From assembly GCA_009801015.1 (NCBI GenBank), contig VHZZ01000850.1:98830-149277 (forward strand): DNA of 50,448 nucleotides, read 5' to 3'. Positions 23,401-36,000 of the stretch are shown here, one piece after another. The translations under genes were made by a program, and so were the position numbers. The stretch comes from Silene noctiflora (taxonomy: Eukaryota; Streptophyta; Magnoliopsida; Caryophyllales; Caryophyllaceae). A model generated the notes under the pieces. It was not told the DNA's origin, made no database searches, and worked only from the letters and a program-made list of their open reading frames with translations. Each line of letters opens with the position of its first letter. Position 1 is the stretch's first letter.

Positions 23401-26400
23401 AAATCGAGGAATCAAAACTAAAGATAGTGTTTCACCATGTCTACCAGAGAAATTTGGAATTTTCTTATGTTTGTTTTAAGTTTATTGTCTTTTGCCTTTT
23501 TTTCCTTACTCTAGCAAGTAGCACACAAGCAAGTAACTGTAGACACTTCTTATATGATCTTTTTTTGGTTTACATGACTTGGGGCTGATAGAGAAGCTAT
23601 AAAAAGTATGCTTGTCAATCGAGCTAGTGATTTTTTGTAGATAAGATTACGCATAATAGTTTCAGACTTCAGAGCATAATTGTATATGGGGAATCACACT
23701 TAGCGTTTCTTTTTGTATATGGTTCTAACCCCCAACATGTCTTTGTATGGATGTGTCCCACCTCTATGAAATCTTTTGTACATGTGTAGCGCCCCCTTGA
23801 CGTCCCTTAATTAATATTATATCTTACTAATGAAAAAAGGTAGGTGATTTCAGATTAATGGCTGCCTTAGCAGTTAGCCCCAAGTGAAGCTAATAACAAA
23901 CCTTCTCAAACATAATCCCAAAAATGACTACTTTCTCAAAAAGAAATAATGAATTTTGTTCTACCCATATACACCAGGATACAGCATATTCTAATGGTTG
24001 GTTAGTAATCAGAAGAAGTATTTGGAAACATGCGTATTTGCAAAATATTGAACCTATTTTTGAGAATATTAAGAGATAGGTTGCACACATCACACATGAA
24101 ACCATGTTGTGAACTATGGAAAAGTGAAGATTTGGTGCATTTGGTTTGAGGGGCCGGAGGAATATGTTGTGAGTAAGGCAGTGGTAGGGAACAAGAATGA
24201 TCAGGTTTGGGGGGAAAAGTTGGATACACACTTACTCAATCTTCCAACTTATTTTGCTTTGTCTAAAATTTTAATACAAAACTCTACATAAAGGACTCTT
24301 AGGAAGGTGGGTGTATTTCTCATTTCTTATTTTATTGGAGCTTACCCTTTTAGAGTTTTTATGATCAACACTCGTCACTTTTTCAGTTCTGGTTTTTGAT
24401 GTATAACTTCAGTTTACATTGTTTTGACAGACTTGTTCTCGCGGATCAGCTTGCAATTTTATCCACTGTTTCCGGAACCCTGGTGGAGACTATGAATGGG
24501 CTGACTGGGAGAAACCTGCTCCTAGGTATTGGCTGAAAGAAATGGCTGCATTGTTTGGATACAGTAATGACAGATTCAGAGATGAAAATCTGAGGTATGT
24601 GAGTTATCACCTGAACCTAGTACGTGTTAGCATATGTCAATTATTTATTTCCATCGTTACTCTGAAATTTGAGCAGCCTTTCTTCCAAACAGTAACTCGT
24701 GCATCAACTACATTTTGACTATATCATCCTTCACTACTTGAGATTTTGTGTGTGTGTGTGTGTGTGTGTGTGGTGGTGGGGGGGAACGCTATTGTGAATA
24801 ATAATGCTGTTTCACTGGACGTTCAGCCACGGTCTAAGGGCATAACAATCTGTTCGTTTGCCTTTAAAACCTAATGCAGAATGGCCTGAGTCTCATGGCA
24901 CGGTCTAAGGGCATAACAATCTGTTCGTTTGCCTTTAAAACCTAATGCAGAATGGTCTGAGTCTCATGGTTAGGAGATAACCTTCCAATTGAAGTATAGA
25001 AGAAGATAACTTTCCACTTCTTTCCCTTACATTTTCTACATTGTCCATGTGTGACATACCACATTTATAAAAATTTCCCTTTATTATATTTTGTAATTCA
25101 ATAATCATGTGACACATGGGATAAAGGAACAAAAATTAAAGAAGCATGACTCCACACTTCCAATTTGGGTAGAAGTATATGAAAAAAATATGGGTTGGCA
25201 GTTTTTTTCTGATAAAAAAAAATATAGGATGTCAATCGTACGATGACTTTGGAACTAAGATAAGTAAAAAGATATATATACTCGACTAGTCTCCTTTATT
25301 ATAATATAAAACATATATATTTTTTCCAATTTTTAACACATTGAAAATATAAATCAACCCATATATTATCTTTTAATTATCGGCCGGAAATAATTTTTTG
25401 TAAAAATAAAAAGTTAAATGAATTGGATGGTAGAGAAGGTGAACTGATTTCATAATAGTGAACAGAGAGTTGATTGGAAGAGTTAATGCATTTATGCATT
25501 GTGATGATAGAGTGATGTGTTTACTCTACAAGCAAGAGACAGTGTGTTGGAGAGCAAATCTTCACTTGAAAATATCTAAGAGAGACTGTGGGCAGTAATT
25601 TGAGGATATCTACTATAGTGAAGGGTGTATCAGTCTCACCATATATTCTGTTTTAATCATAATTAAACTCACAATCCTTTTTTTGTCCTTCTAATGTACG
25701 GAGTACGATTTTTTCTATTTACGTCTTTTGTGTCCCATTGTTTCAATATTTGGGGCTCAATATGATGGAATAAAGCAAAATGACACGCTAACTTCATGTG
25801 ATTCTATTTACTATGAAGTAGCATTGGGTCAACGCAAACCGCGGCGCAATTTTCATAGTGGGTTATTTAGAAATAGCATGGGTGTCAAATCACAAGGGTA
25901 AGATTGCATACATCCGACCCCCTCTTATCTTGCTATGGACGGAAGCCTTTGTGGCATCGCGTGATGCAGTGTCTCCTTGCCACCCTCCTCATGTATAATT
26001 TTTGACGTGCTGTCAGTCAGGATTCTGATCTTCTTTATAAATAGTATTTGGTTCTCACTAATGGTGCATGCTATCATGTTGCTAACTTTTTTTTTCCCCT
26101 TTTGAAGCTATCATCGAAAGAGATCAAGGTCCAGGGGTCCTGATAGCCCTCACAAGAAAAGCCCTTCTGATGAGGATGGTTTAAGCAGGAGCAAATATCT
26201 GCATAGGCACAAAGGTGATCGTGAAGAAAAAATAAGCACTACTGAGAATGGCCACATCAAACGTAGGAAAACTGATAAACGTGAACATGAAAGCTCTTTG
26301 AGGAAAAAGAAAGAGGCATATTCTTCATACATTGATTCTAGTGGGGACAGTCTGCTGAGAGAAAAACACACAAACGATAGCCGTAAAAGGTCAAAGATGA

Positions 26401-27518
26401 AGGATGGGGCGGCTTTGTCAGACAGTTCTAGTGGAAGTAGGTCTGGAAGGGATGGAAGTTCTCGAAAGAGAATAAGAAGTATTTCAAAGTCAAAGAACAA
26501 GTCAGACTATAGAGAGTATAAGAGAAAGAGTGATAGTTTGGAGAGTGATGAAGATAGGTCCCATAACCATAACGGAAAGAGCTCAATATCGATGAGCGTG
26601 ATTGATGAGAGTAGAATCGAAAGGGATGAGAATAAGCATCAGAGGAACAGGACACAAAGTCAAGGTTCGGGCAAACAGTCAGACTTCACGGACAGTGAGA
26701 GTGAAATACACCGGTATAGAACTGATGGTAAACGCCGTAGAAGTACAAAGTGCTCTAGAAAGGGGAAACATGATGCAGAATCATCTGACAATGCCTCTGA
26801 AGGGAGTATGTCTCTTAGAAGTGAGAAAAGGCCGAAAAAGGGGAGAAGAGGATCAAGGTCAAAGAATGATTTTGACTTCGTAGATGATGAAAGCAATGTG
26901 AAAGGGCGGAATAAGGAAGAGAGACATGGTGGGACTGTAAGGACTTACGATATCGTACACAATGAAAAGTCTGGATTTCAAAAAATTGATTTTGATGCAG
27001 ACAAGTGTCCTGCCGACTTGGAGAAACCAAAGGAAAAGGAGAAGGATGATGCCAGCCTCTACGTACCTGGTAACAGTATTTTTGATGCTCATGTGGACAG
27101 TAATCTCTCCGAGAAAGGTAAGATAGTTGATGGACCATATCTAAGAAATCTTGAATTTCAAGACCCGAGTTTAAGTAGACGTAGTGCTGAATCTCATAAT
27201 TCATGTTTTGAAGGTCTTGCACCTACGAGGGGTCCACAAAGTGATGAAATGGAACACATATCACCAGTAAACGAAAACGATGAGACGACTTCCTCTCAAA
27301 CAGCAGAAGCTTGCTTTAGGTATATTAGCTGCCACAATGTAGCTAGTAAGGCAGAGGCTGAGCTCGAACAGGCATACCGTATGGCTGCTTTGAAGAAGTT
27401 GCAAGAGATGAGGAAGTCTAAAGACGCGGATATTCACAGCCACGAAAACATAGTTGTTGAAGATGCAAAGCATACGAGAGAAACGAGAGGTGCTGATTCT
27501 CGGAGAAGAAGGATTTGA
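17426..27518 (+). CDS. ZRSR2: U2AF35-related CCCH splicing factor, ZRSR2/URP type (maize RGH3-like), 9 exons, 905 aa
   Basis: A nuclear splicing factor; its relatives recognise the 3' splice site, especially of U12-type introns. Exons: 17426-17842, 18974-19132, 19213-19335, 19489-19647, 22147-22239, 22787-22903, 23106-23180, 24431-24594, 26108-27518, in continuous phase. Residues 1-190 are acidic and basic coiled-coil-like. Zinc finger 1 is C238-x8-C247-x5-C253-x3-H257. A U2AF homology motif spans about 258-370, and zinc finger 2 is C372-x10-C383-x5-C389-x3-H393, with the longer first spacing I recall from plant members. The last exon (470 codons) is one long Ser/Arg/Lys/Asp-rich tail beginning [11 protein letters not shown], the RS domain. 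From memory the Arabidopsis homologue At1g10320 is shorter (about 757 aa), the difference lying mainly in this tail. Intron 4 is 2.5 kb and intron 8 is 1.5 kb. No defects were seen. Confidence 0.93.
17894..18560 (+). repeat. ~170-bp tandem array in intron 1 of the ZRSR2-like gene
   Basis: Units beginning 'gtct...gtggttgagac(gg)agg' start at 17894, 18001, 18171, 18341 and 18506. Spacings are 107, 170, 170 and 165 bases, so there are three full units, one short and one cut off. Each unit also holds 'ggtagcatg', 'ggacttatg' and 'tcagctgttaatta' strings in the same order. Copies differ by many substitutions and small indels. Confidence 0.85.
18738..18886. mobile_element. Short 'gagacggt' family MITE in intron 1
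   Basis: The left end ttcttatttgagacggttgtaag and the right end cttacaatggtctttagacagac are imperfect inverted repeats of about 23 bp enclosing an AT-rich core. The ends match the family seen again at 20034, 39891 and elsewhere. It is non-coding. Confidence 0.6.
20034..20151. mobile_element. 'gagaccgttgtat' hairpin MITE in intron 4
   Basis: The left arm gagtcttgtatgagaccgt continues into ccatacaac. It pairs with the right arm gttgtatgatacaaccatct and cttgtaagtctt in inverted orientation over roughly 34 bases. This is a short non-coding fold-back element, probably related to the 'gagacggt' family. Confidence 0.6.
24747..24772 (+). repeat. (TG)13 microsatellite in intron 8
   Basis: An uninterrupted run of 13 TG units is followed by a short ggtggtgggggggg tract. 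It is likely polymorphic. Confidence 0.95.
24828..24969 (+). repeat. 71-bp tandem duplication in intron 8
   Basis: Two adjacent 71-base copies start with cacggtctaagggcataac at 24828 and 24899. One difference was found (c versus t in atgg-c/t-ctgag). The near identity means a very recent duplication, or possibly an assembly artefact. Confidence 0.9.
25795..25990 (+). mobile_element. SINE-like repeat copy in intron 8
   Basis: The segment holds 'gaagtagcattgggtcaa', 'gcgcaattttcatagtggg' and then 'gggtaagattgcatacatcc' with 'ggaagcctttg'. The same ordered blocks recur at 31095-31280, 33070-33210, 34735-34865 and 38510-38660. The order and short length suggest a degenerate short interspersed element, though its promoter head was not identified. 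Confidence 0.55.
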
Positions 27519-28950
27519 AGTTTAAACCTAACTATAAGGTCTGTTTTTTTTTTTTTCTGTTCAGTTAATTTTCTTGTTTTTATATCTCCTTCAACTCCTT
27601 GTATGATTTTATTTAATCATACATGTATCTTATCTTTAATTGTATACACGTTTGGATGTGGTCCTGATGGAGCGTTAAGCCTAGCCTATATCATTGGATC
27701 ATCATCTTCTTGAGCTGAAAAAGAACTCTACATTTCTAAAAAAATTATGATTAATCATTTACTCTTTTCAATTATACTGATTAAAGCCCTCATGTAAACC
27801 TTAACAACTATAGCAAAAATAAACTTGAGGGGACCTAACCCATTTTAGACCTCTCTCTCGTTGTTCAGACTAGCTATTTTGGGACGTATTATACGTGAAA
27901 GTGCTAGTTTAACTATTTCTATCTCTATACTTGTCTAGTTGTCTCTTCTGGGTTTTAGTGGAAATTTTTTTCTTTGGTTGTGCGCGCGCGATATCGTGTG
28001 AGGGGACCAAAATGATGGTTTATCAAAGTATCAACTGTTTAGCTTATATATTTGACAAGGTTGCCAAATTCGTTACCGATCCGCAGTTAGAGTCTATGCT
28101 GTATGAGTTTAAGTAAACAAAAATAGAATACACTCGTTGCGATTTGATGGGGGTGAGTGACTCCAGTTCCCCAGCAGGGGCGAATCACGATTTAGCTTGA
28201 AATGTCTTATACGAAGTACTTTATAATGAAAACTTTATAAGCTTTCATGTTGGTTTAAGAGTGGAGTTTTCAGTCCAGTTTTTGCATATTAGATTTAGAT
28301 TTTTCAGTCTAATCTATTGTGGCCCATTCCGAAATTGGACCAATGCTCACCCGTACCTACTAGTAAGAGCAGTTGGCTGTGTGTTATGGAAATAAAGAAA
28401 TTAAGATATTTAGCCGGCAAGTGTTCTATACTGTTGCATAGTTATTGAGGAAATCAAGAAATCTGTTGTGTTACTTGACAGAATTATTTAACTTAAGCTA
28501 GTGATGGCTTTAACTGTAAAATAGGTAGGTAAGAGTAGATTTGGAGACTTTTGTAAGGTCGGTGCAATATAACGGAAGCAATTTACGCACGGGCAAAGGG
28601 AAGCAGGTTCTACGAGTTGATGGAAATAATGCATTCATCTGAGGGAAGTTTTGATCACGGCAAACAGGAGACTGAAAGAAGTCCTTCAGCAGCTTATTCA
28701 AACAGCTAAATCCGTTGGAGAGCCTGAGCGTCAGTTCAGTTGAATACGGGTTAAAGGCAAGGCCAGAACAATTTTTGACCAGGAACTACATTTTCTCGAG
28801 TTAGATTGTTCGATAATGTGGTAGCTCGAAAGGTCTGCACCTGAAAAATCGCCTCTGTCGTTCAAAAGAGACGATTGTTTGTTCTTTGTATTGGCGTGTG
28901 TATATTTATACTGTATTCCCTCTAGCTAAGTATGATCTTACCTTTGTTTT
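27519..28950. other. 3' flank of the ZRSR2-like gene, with a possible spliced 3' untranslated exon
   Basis: A T-rich region follows the stop. A donor-like aag|gtctg at 27538/27539 and an acceptor-like tttgtaag ending at 28557 could splice to a less AT-rich segment at 28558-28950, which has no long open frame of recognisable kind. This is a guess from base composition only. Confidence 0.25.
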
Positions 28951-29199
28951 TGGTCGGGAAACAATGTATATAATTGAATGAAAGGTACCGGGAAAGAGCA
29001 AAATTCCATGAAGAGAGAATATATGTCCTTACTGGGAAAAACAAGTTAAAAAATGACATTTTGAAATGGAAAATGAAGGGTTGGATTGGGTACATGAGCT
29101 AATTTGATGGCCAAATCTGCGTATTCAAGTTTTTCTTTTTACAAGTATCATTTTGTATCCGGAATTCTGGATGATAATTTCCCCTAATCATATACTGGT

Positions 29200-29505
29200 A
29201 TGTAGAGGCGTTATCAGGTTGAGCCGATACCCAGCCCAACGAAGCTGGAATCGACTCGTATACTAAAAATCAAACTGGAGCTCTTGAAATCAATGCATAA
29301 TCTTGACTTGTGTAATCTTTCTTGAATTCGAGCCCGAACTCCAGCTTTTGTTGAACTACTTTTTTCTTGGAACATGATTAGGGACTAACCAGGCAGATCT
29401 AAGTTAGTGCTTCAATAGACCTGAGATAGACTCAGATTTGTGCTGAACTCGGGCTCAATTCCCGTGAGCTAGTCGAGCAAGTTCAACTCATTTACACCCC
29501 TGATA
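29200..29505. mobile_element. Degraded repeat with 'aggggtgtaaa'-type end
   Basis: Tracts such as 'gaattcgagcccgaactc', 'ctgaactcgggctca' and a right end 'tttacacccctg' match a familiar class of decayed plant elements with cgagct-rich subterminal repeats. The left end agaggcgttatcaggttgag pairs loosely with the right end. It is strongly eroded. Confidence 0.35.
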
Positions 29506-30036
29506 TTTTGTTCATCTCTTTCTTTTTAAAATCTGTTAACAGAGCGTCAAGGCTCCAATCCTTGACTTTTATCAAGATTCATGTCTGGATTGAGATTCCA
29601 ATCCGTTTTCCAATGCTTGGAACCAAATCTGTCCGAAATGAACAACACTGCGATCAAGGCATAACAAGGCAAGGATATGCTGATTTCTTAAAGCAAAAAG
29701 AACGAAACTCATAAGACATTTTGCAACTACGATAGATAGGATTATTTAATTGTTTTATTTACAAAAAGAGAGGGGGCAAATAAGGCGGAAATCCACAACA
29801 ACGACAAGCCTACGACAGCTCTTAGTTTCCAAAAGACGCAAAAGATAACCAACCAAACTATTTGATTTCCTGGGACATTAAACAGACACATGCCACAACA
29901 AAACAAGACGGAGACGAACTACTAGCAACACAACAGGAAACATTAGAGACTAAGAAATGACTTGTTGATTGTCATATTATACTGGTTTTGCCCTCTCCCC
30001 AAGTTGACTCCTCCTTCTTTACTGCAATTCCATCAC
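29506..30036. other. Spacer downstream of the ARF1 gene
   Basis: Mixed-composition DNA between the convergent ZRSR2-like and ARF1 genes. Short frames show no domain. It may include part of the ARF1 3' untranslated region if the proximal signal at 30037 is not used. Confidence 0.5.
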
Positions 30037-30042
30037 TTTATT
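30037..30042 (-). terminator. Canonical polyadenylation signal for ARF1
   Basis: On the minus strand the hexamer aataaa lies about 48 bases after the ARF1 stop codon, in the string ggaataaagtg. It is the only canonical signal noticed close to the stop. Confidence 0.55.
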
Positions 30043-30089
30043 CCATTAAATAGATTTCAGACCGACATGTGCGACTAGGAAAACTGAAT

Positions 30090-33000
30090 TCAGCAACTGG
30101 GGCCCACAGCAGACGATTGCTCCTCAGATGCAACTGTCATTTCGATATCCATATTTCCCGGTTTGGTATCCTGGACAACTGAGATTTTGTTCTTTGGTGA
30201 AAGACGCTTGACTTCTTCAGCTGTGTAGACAAAGATTTTCTTGACCATGCTGCAAAATTCACTGTACACAGGAAGATTTAGAGCGTAAGCAACAAAATTG
30301 GGCATGGTGTTTTAGAAGAGCACCTGGGTGATATCTAATTAGCGATAAGAAATGGGTCACTATCATGGTATTAATTTGTAGATTACATTTTCGGGCACTA
30401 TGGGCCAAATTTAGGATGTGGCCAACGGTTCCGAAGTCAAGTCTAAAACCAAGATTTTCTACCATTGTCCCTATTGGATGACTAGAAAATGATAAAATAT
30501 CAACATTTAACGATGGAAGAAAGATTTCATATGGGCGTTCGGTATGATTGAATTAAAGTTGACTGGTGAAGGCCAAGGACAAAACAAGAGGACCGCATAC
30601 GATTGAAAATTTCAAGTATCTAATTTGACCTGTTATTTTAACATATGGTTGTAAAACTTCCCCAGGTAGGTATGTCTAGGATGAGTTTTACATGATAGAT
30701 AATCATCAATAGTTTAAGAGAATGGCCAAAGGGTGAGGAGCGAAACTTACTGCCATGGATCATCCCCAACCATCATCATGTCATCCTCATCATCTGTGTA
30801 GACAACCTGCCATTTCCCGGAAGAACCATATAGCTCTCCCTTAATATCAAACATCTGCTCCAGTTTTTTGAGGAGGTCCTCGTAACAATTGAAACGCGTC
30901 AAATCTACAGCCCTCCCGACAGCCATGCCATGCATATGAACCTGGTAATTAAGTGGCCCTATTAAATATAGTTCAAGGTAATACAACAAACAATTTGATC
31001 CAACACTGTTAGCATATCGTGCAGAGGGAACTAGAATATTCTTTCATATGAAAAGCAAATAGGACATAAAACAGGAAGAGGGTATATACAGTGAATAAGA
31101 ACAAGACGTGCATCACATCAACATTATCTAAATGCCACAATGGCAAGGTAAAGCATGGTCAAATGTACAACCTTGCCTCCATTTAACACATTACCTCTAT
31201 CTTAGCAACATAAAGAAACTGCTTCCGAATGACCCATAATGAAAATTGCACTGAGAATAGCATTAAATGGGTTTTACTTGACAAGGATTAAGAAAAGCAC
31301 GACCAGTTTAAAACAGATTGAAGCAAAAATGACTCTTAAGTACACTTACCTTTGTGCAGGTCCGACTTTGCTTGCTCTGGGATTCCTGTAGAGATCTCTG
31401 GGAAGATTTGTCAGGATCACCACTCAGTGAAGGAACGTTAAGTTGATTAATATTTGAACGATCAGATTCAGCCTCCAGAGATAGGACGGGGTGTTCTTCA
31501 ATAATTTTTTCAGAAAATGCAGCGTCACCACAGGTTTCATTCAAATTAGAATGATCAATGAGCTGAATTCCAAATAGACGACAACCAGCTCCACTATTCC
31601 TTTTTTTCTCACTGGCTTCTTTACTGTTAGCTGAACCGAAAGACTTTGGCATGTTCTCAGTCCTGTTAGACCAATAGATCGACTGGGTAGATGCTGAAGG
31701 AAGGGGATTGTTTGCTGTGAAGCCAAGAGCACCAGCTCTTGCCAGAGATGAGAACTGATCACGAGCACGCTCAGCTTCTGAACATTCAATTGAGGGAGAT
31801 TCTGCTGGTGACTTCCAAATGCCTGGTTTAACGAAAAATAGTATTTCAAAAAAATGTAAGTAACGCTAAATCAAATCAAGAGGCAATTGATTTCCTTTAA
31901 GTCGGACTCATAAGTCATATCAATATAATGTGAGACCAACCCAATTCAACTACACGTCTAGAATCTGCATCCATATATTGATTAACCCACTAAATTACTA
32001 CTCATAATATGGTCAGTTTCTTGGTAATCTTATCATAAAACAATCATGTCATGAGAATTCATGACCATGAGATAGCAGATAATATACCCAGAGAGGACAC
32101 ATCTGGGGCTGTGGATGGCATTACAGCATGACGAGGTCGCTTATTTCTCAAAGCTGGCTGGGGGGTTTCAGAATTAGTTGCCGTAAGTGGTTCTATTTCC
32201 CAAGGTGAAACCCTCTCAGGTCGCAGAATTGAGGAAGGTTCATCCCATTGAACCTGCAACAGTAGAAATTTAAACCATTAGCAGGGTGTCTAATATGTAG
32301 GACAAAAGAGTGTCATGACATTTCAGTCTATACGGAAAGTTTAAGTAAGACGTGCTATAGAAAAAACTCTTCTAAACAAGCTTCCATGTAAAGAAAATCA
32401 GTGACAACATCAAATATTGAGCCTTTGGTTCGATATTCAATCTTATAATTCCAAATAACGTCAATAAATTATTAGTCAAGAATCTTAACCTTCAAAGATT
32501 TCCATTCAGAGTCTGCCCAACTCGAAGATGAAGCGTCGTTGACACCTACGATTGTGCCACTGAACCTGCCATAAGTTAAAAGCAGACAAACAACAAATAA
32601 GCACATATTCAAGGTACATCTAACATAGTAGACAACATTGCTTACTACGGCATACCTTCTTTCAGGAACTTCATCCCCTTCAAACCTCATTTTGAATCTC
32701 ATCCCTACAGAAAGCTTGTGACTTCTGGCCTCAAGGTACTTGTTCACGCTAACAAGGAACTCCGATCTACTTGTCCTGTCAAACATAAGAGTTAACAGAT
32801 TAACCACTTGACAGATTTCTTCAGCATGAGGCGGACACAAAACAGAAAGGTCAGAAACTGATAAAAAAATATAGTTCCCGTTGGAGACCAAACTCCAAAT
32901 GAAACCATGTAATAAGGAAGTAAAAATTGAAAAACTGCAAAATAAGCTCTATCGCAAGATCAGTTTCCATCAATTCATTTCCCTGGAACCAGTCCTCAAA

Positions 33001-36000
33001 TGAAGTATCATAGAAGCTGTCAAAACTAAGAATCACCATGACAACATAGTTTTCCATGTAATAGGTCTGATAATCCCATTTTAGAATACGACAAAAACAT
33101 CATCATCCCAGTATATCTACGGCTCTACAAAGCCTACAATACAAAGAGGTTCTTTCCGAATGACTCATAATAAAAATTGCGTCAAGAATTGAATAGAATG
33201 AAGACTATTTCCAAGTAAAAATAAGCACAGTCAATTCAGCGAAATGTATTAGCTATTGTACAACAGCGGTTTTACAGGGAAAGACGACAGAGCACAAACC
33301 TCGGCTTGTAAAAAACTGAAAATAAGGTTCCCGTTTGAAGTGCATGAGCGGCAGTGGCAAGAACACCAAGGTGCATACTGTGACTAGAGATAACAGAAGA
33401 TGGCATATTATTCAACTGCCGCATCACCCTCCTCACTCCGACACGCAGCTCCCCGTTTTCACCTCTGTCCACATCATCAACAATGAGAAGCAAAATTAGA
33501 GTGAACAAACAAAAAAAATGGTAGTGGAAACACAAAAGGAATAGGGCAAATTAAGAGGGTAATCCCACTTAAAGTAAAAACTTGCCTCAAAAAAATAAAC
33601 GCATCACCAGCCACAAGCTTCTTGGAACTGACAAAGACACTCCAACCGGTTGTCAGTAGGTGGCGCCTTGGTTGCCCTGAATGATGTCTTATTAGGTTAA
33701 ACAATTTGTCCATAACCTAATCAAAATCCACAATTGTCGAATTGACAAAACAATAATCCTGAAGAATCCTAACAAACATGTCATAGACATGAATAACAGG
33801 ATATATCTTATATGCAGTCAATTTACATCTCGATTCCAAACCTAATCTCTGGATCAGTCATATTGTACTGATCTATTTCAATGGGTGTCACGGTGTCAAT
33901 CTGTCATCCCCTTATGCACTTTCTACATGTACCAATATCCGAATACAAAAGCAGTCTTAGGACGCTTAGTGAATCCCACTTTCAAGGAGAAAGAAGCCAC
34001 TTACAGAGCACTATTAAGCTAAAAATTGTATACGCAAAAAATCTTCTACAAGAACAACTGATCCAAGTTTCAATTTTCCAGGCACTCACCTCGAAAAATG
34101 TGACGGAAATGCCATTCATTACTGTGCAAATCAGACGCAATAAGCTCTTGCCAAGGTGGCTGTTGAGACATATCCTACAGAGTGAGACAGTTCAGCATGA
34201 AAAAAAAAAAAAAAAAAGAGAGAGAGAGAGAGAAAAGAAAAGAGAACCATAATAAACAAGAAAATCATACCCCATAGTTCATATATATATATTGACAGCA
34301 TAATTCAAGTCAACCAAAAGATCTTTAATGGAAACTTGGTTTAGCAATAAATCTTACCAGCTGTGGTAAGCACTCATCTGCATGCCTCCGGAGGACAGAA
34401 AATCCACCATGTGTGCTAGTATCAGAAGCAGTTAATGTTTTGCAAAATGAATGCACATTGCATCTTGGAGGTTCAGGGACAGGAGGATCAGGCTTTGTCA
34501 ATTCGCTTTGCTGAACAGCAGGAAAGGAACAAAATCAACATATGTTTTACAAATCATTGAGCTTCTGAGAATATAGAAAAAAAGTTCAACAGGAAAGTAC
34601 ATAACTAGGATATAGAGAGTACAACTTTATTTCATTCGATAAGGATATTTTCATTACCAAAGGAGCCCAAGACTTATCATGATGGAGTATAGCAAAACGA
34701 CTCCATAAAATAAACTTGTAGTGGCTCTTTTTATTGTGAAGTAGCATTCATTCAATGCAAATTGACAATGAAATTTTGATTATGGGTCATTCAGTCTCTC
34801 TGTGTTAACAACACGGGTAAGGCTAGCTGGCCGAGTACATCCAACTTTTACTTAACAGCCACTGATGTATAGGAATTTGGGGAAGTGAAATTAGACTTAC
34901 ATCTCCTTCAGGAACAAGGGTTATCTGAGCGTAGACTTCATCTGTCTCAGGCTCCGCCTACAATAAGACAACAACAAATACAGTATTATTTAACGTCATA
35001 TAAAGGGGATAAGAAAAACCATCCATCACAAAAGCGACAGGCTTACCCGTAGTTCAATATTAGCAACTTTGCAAAGAATTTTTGATGGCAAATTGAACGA
35101 AGGCATCTGCTGTTCTAACCCCTCATGCGTTGATGCTTCAAGCTGCAAACAGGAAAGGATTAATCCAGGATATGAAGAAATTGATAATTCAAATGACGAG
35201 AAAACCTAAAGAAATAGAGATATCAATTAGACCCAAAGACTGAACAGAGATATGATGTGGTACTCATGCCTCGGCTAAGCCCGTCAGCACAAAAAAAATG
35301 TCCTTATGTTTCACTTTAAAAAAACAAAAGGCTGTGCTCGACATGATACCCCATAAAAAGACCAAAAAAAACCTTTGGAAATAAAATTCACACGGAACAA
35401 AAAAAAGCGCCCTTTAAGGTGCAACCTGAAATTTTCATTAAATATTTCCTCCAAAATACAATAGAATGCTACTTCAAGACAATAATGAAGATTACATGGT
35501 GTGAAGACATAAGCAAAAAAAAAAAAAAAAAACAGACATCATTGCTAGGCCAATATGATGACAACAGATGTACATATGTATCCAAACAAGGATTAAACAA
35601 AGGAGTCATGACCTTGCAGACTACTAGAACAGGAAGAAAGTCACACCAAAGTTAACAGAAATAACAAAAAAAACCACTAACAGTGGAAAGAATTTTAAAT
35701 AGGAACAAGTGATCTATTAAGAATAAAGAAGGAAAGTGAATCCAGATACCTGTTCCATGTGACCTTGTGGGAAATAGTAAACACGCTCCCCTTCACGTGG
35801 AACGTTTACAAGAGGACCAGCACAAGAGTACCATAGCTCCTTGTATAAAGCATCTACAGACATTGCAAATAAATCAGTCATGCAAAAATGAAAAAAAATA
35901 AAGAAAGAATTATAAGTCTAACAACCATAGAAAGCACAACATATAATGCAGATAAATTGCATGGTCACACATAAGAACCAAAATCAACCCTAGGCTTCAG

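Noticed and set aside
23890-24231. A 113-codon minus-strand frame in intron 7, considered as a retroelement fragment
   Set aside because: No reverse-transcriptase or zinc-binding motif can be seen and the composition is that of intron DNA.
26150-27222. Several minus-strand frames opposite the RS exon
   Set aside because: They are antisense shadows of the codon-biased RS tail and show only low-complexity Ser/Phe/Leu.
26298-27518. A stand-alone Ser/Arg-rich protein
   Set aside because: The frame begins without an ATG and is simply the last exon of the ZRSR2-like gene, joined in phase to exon 8.
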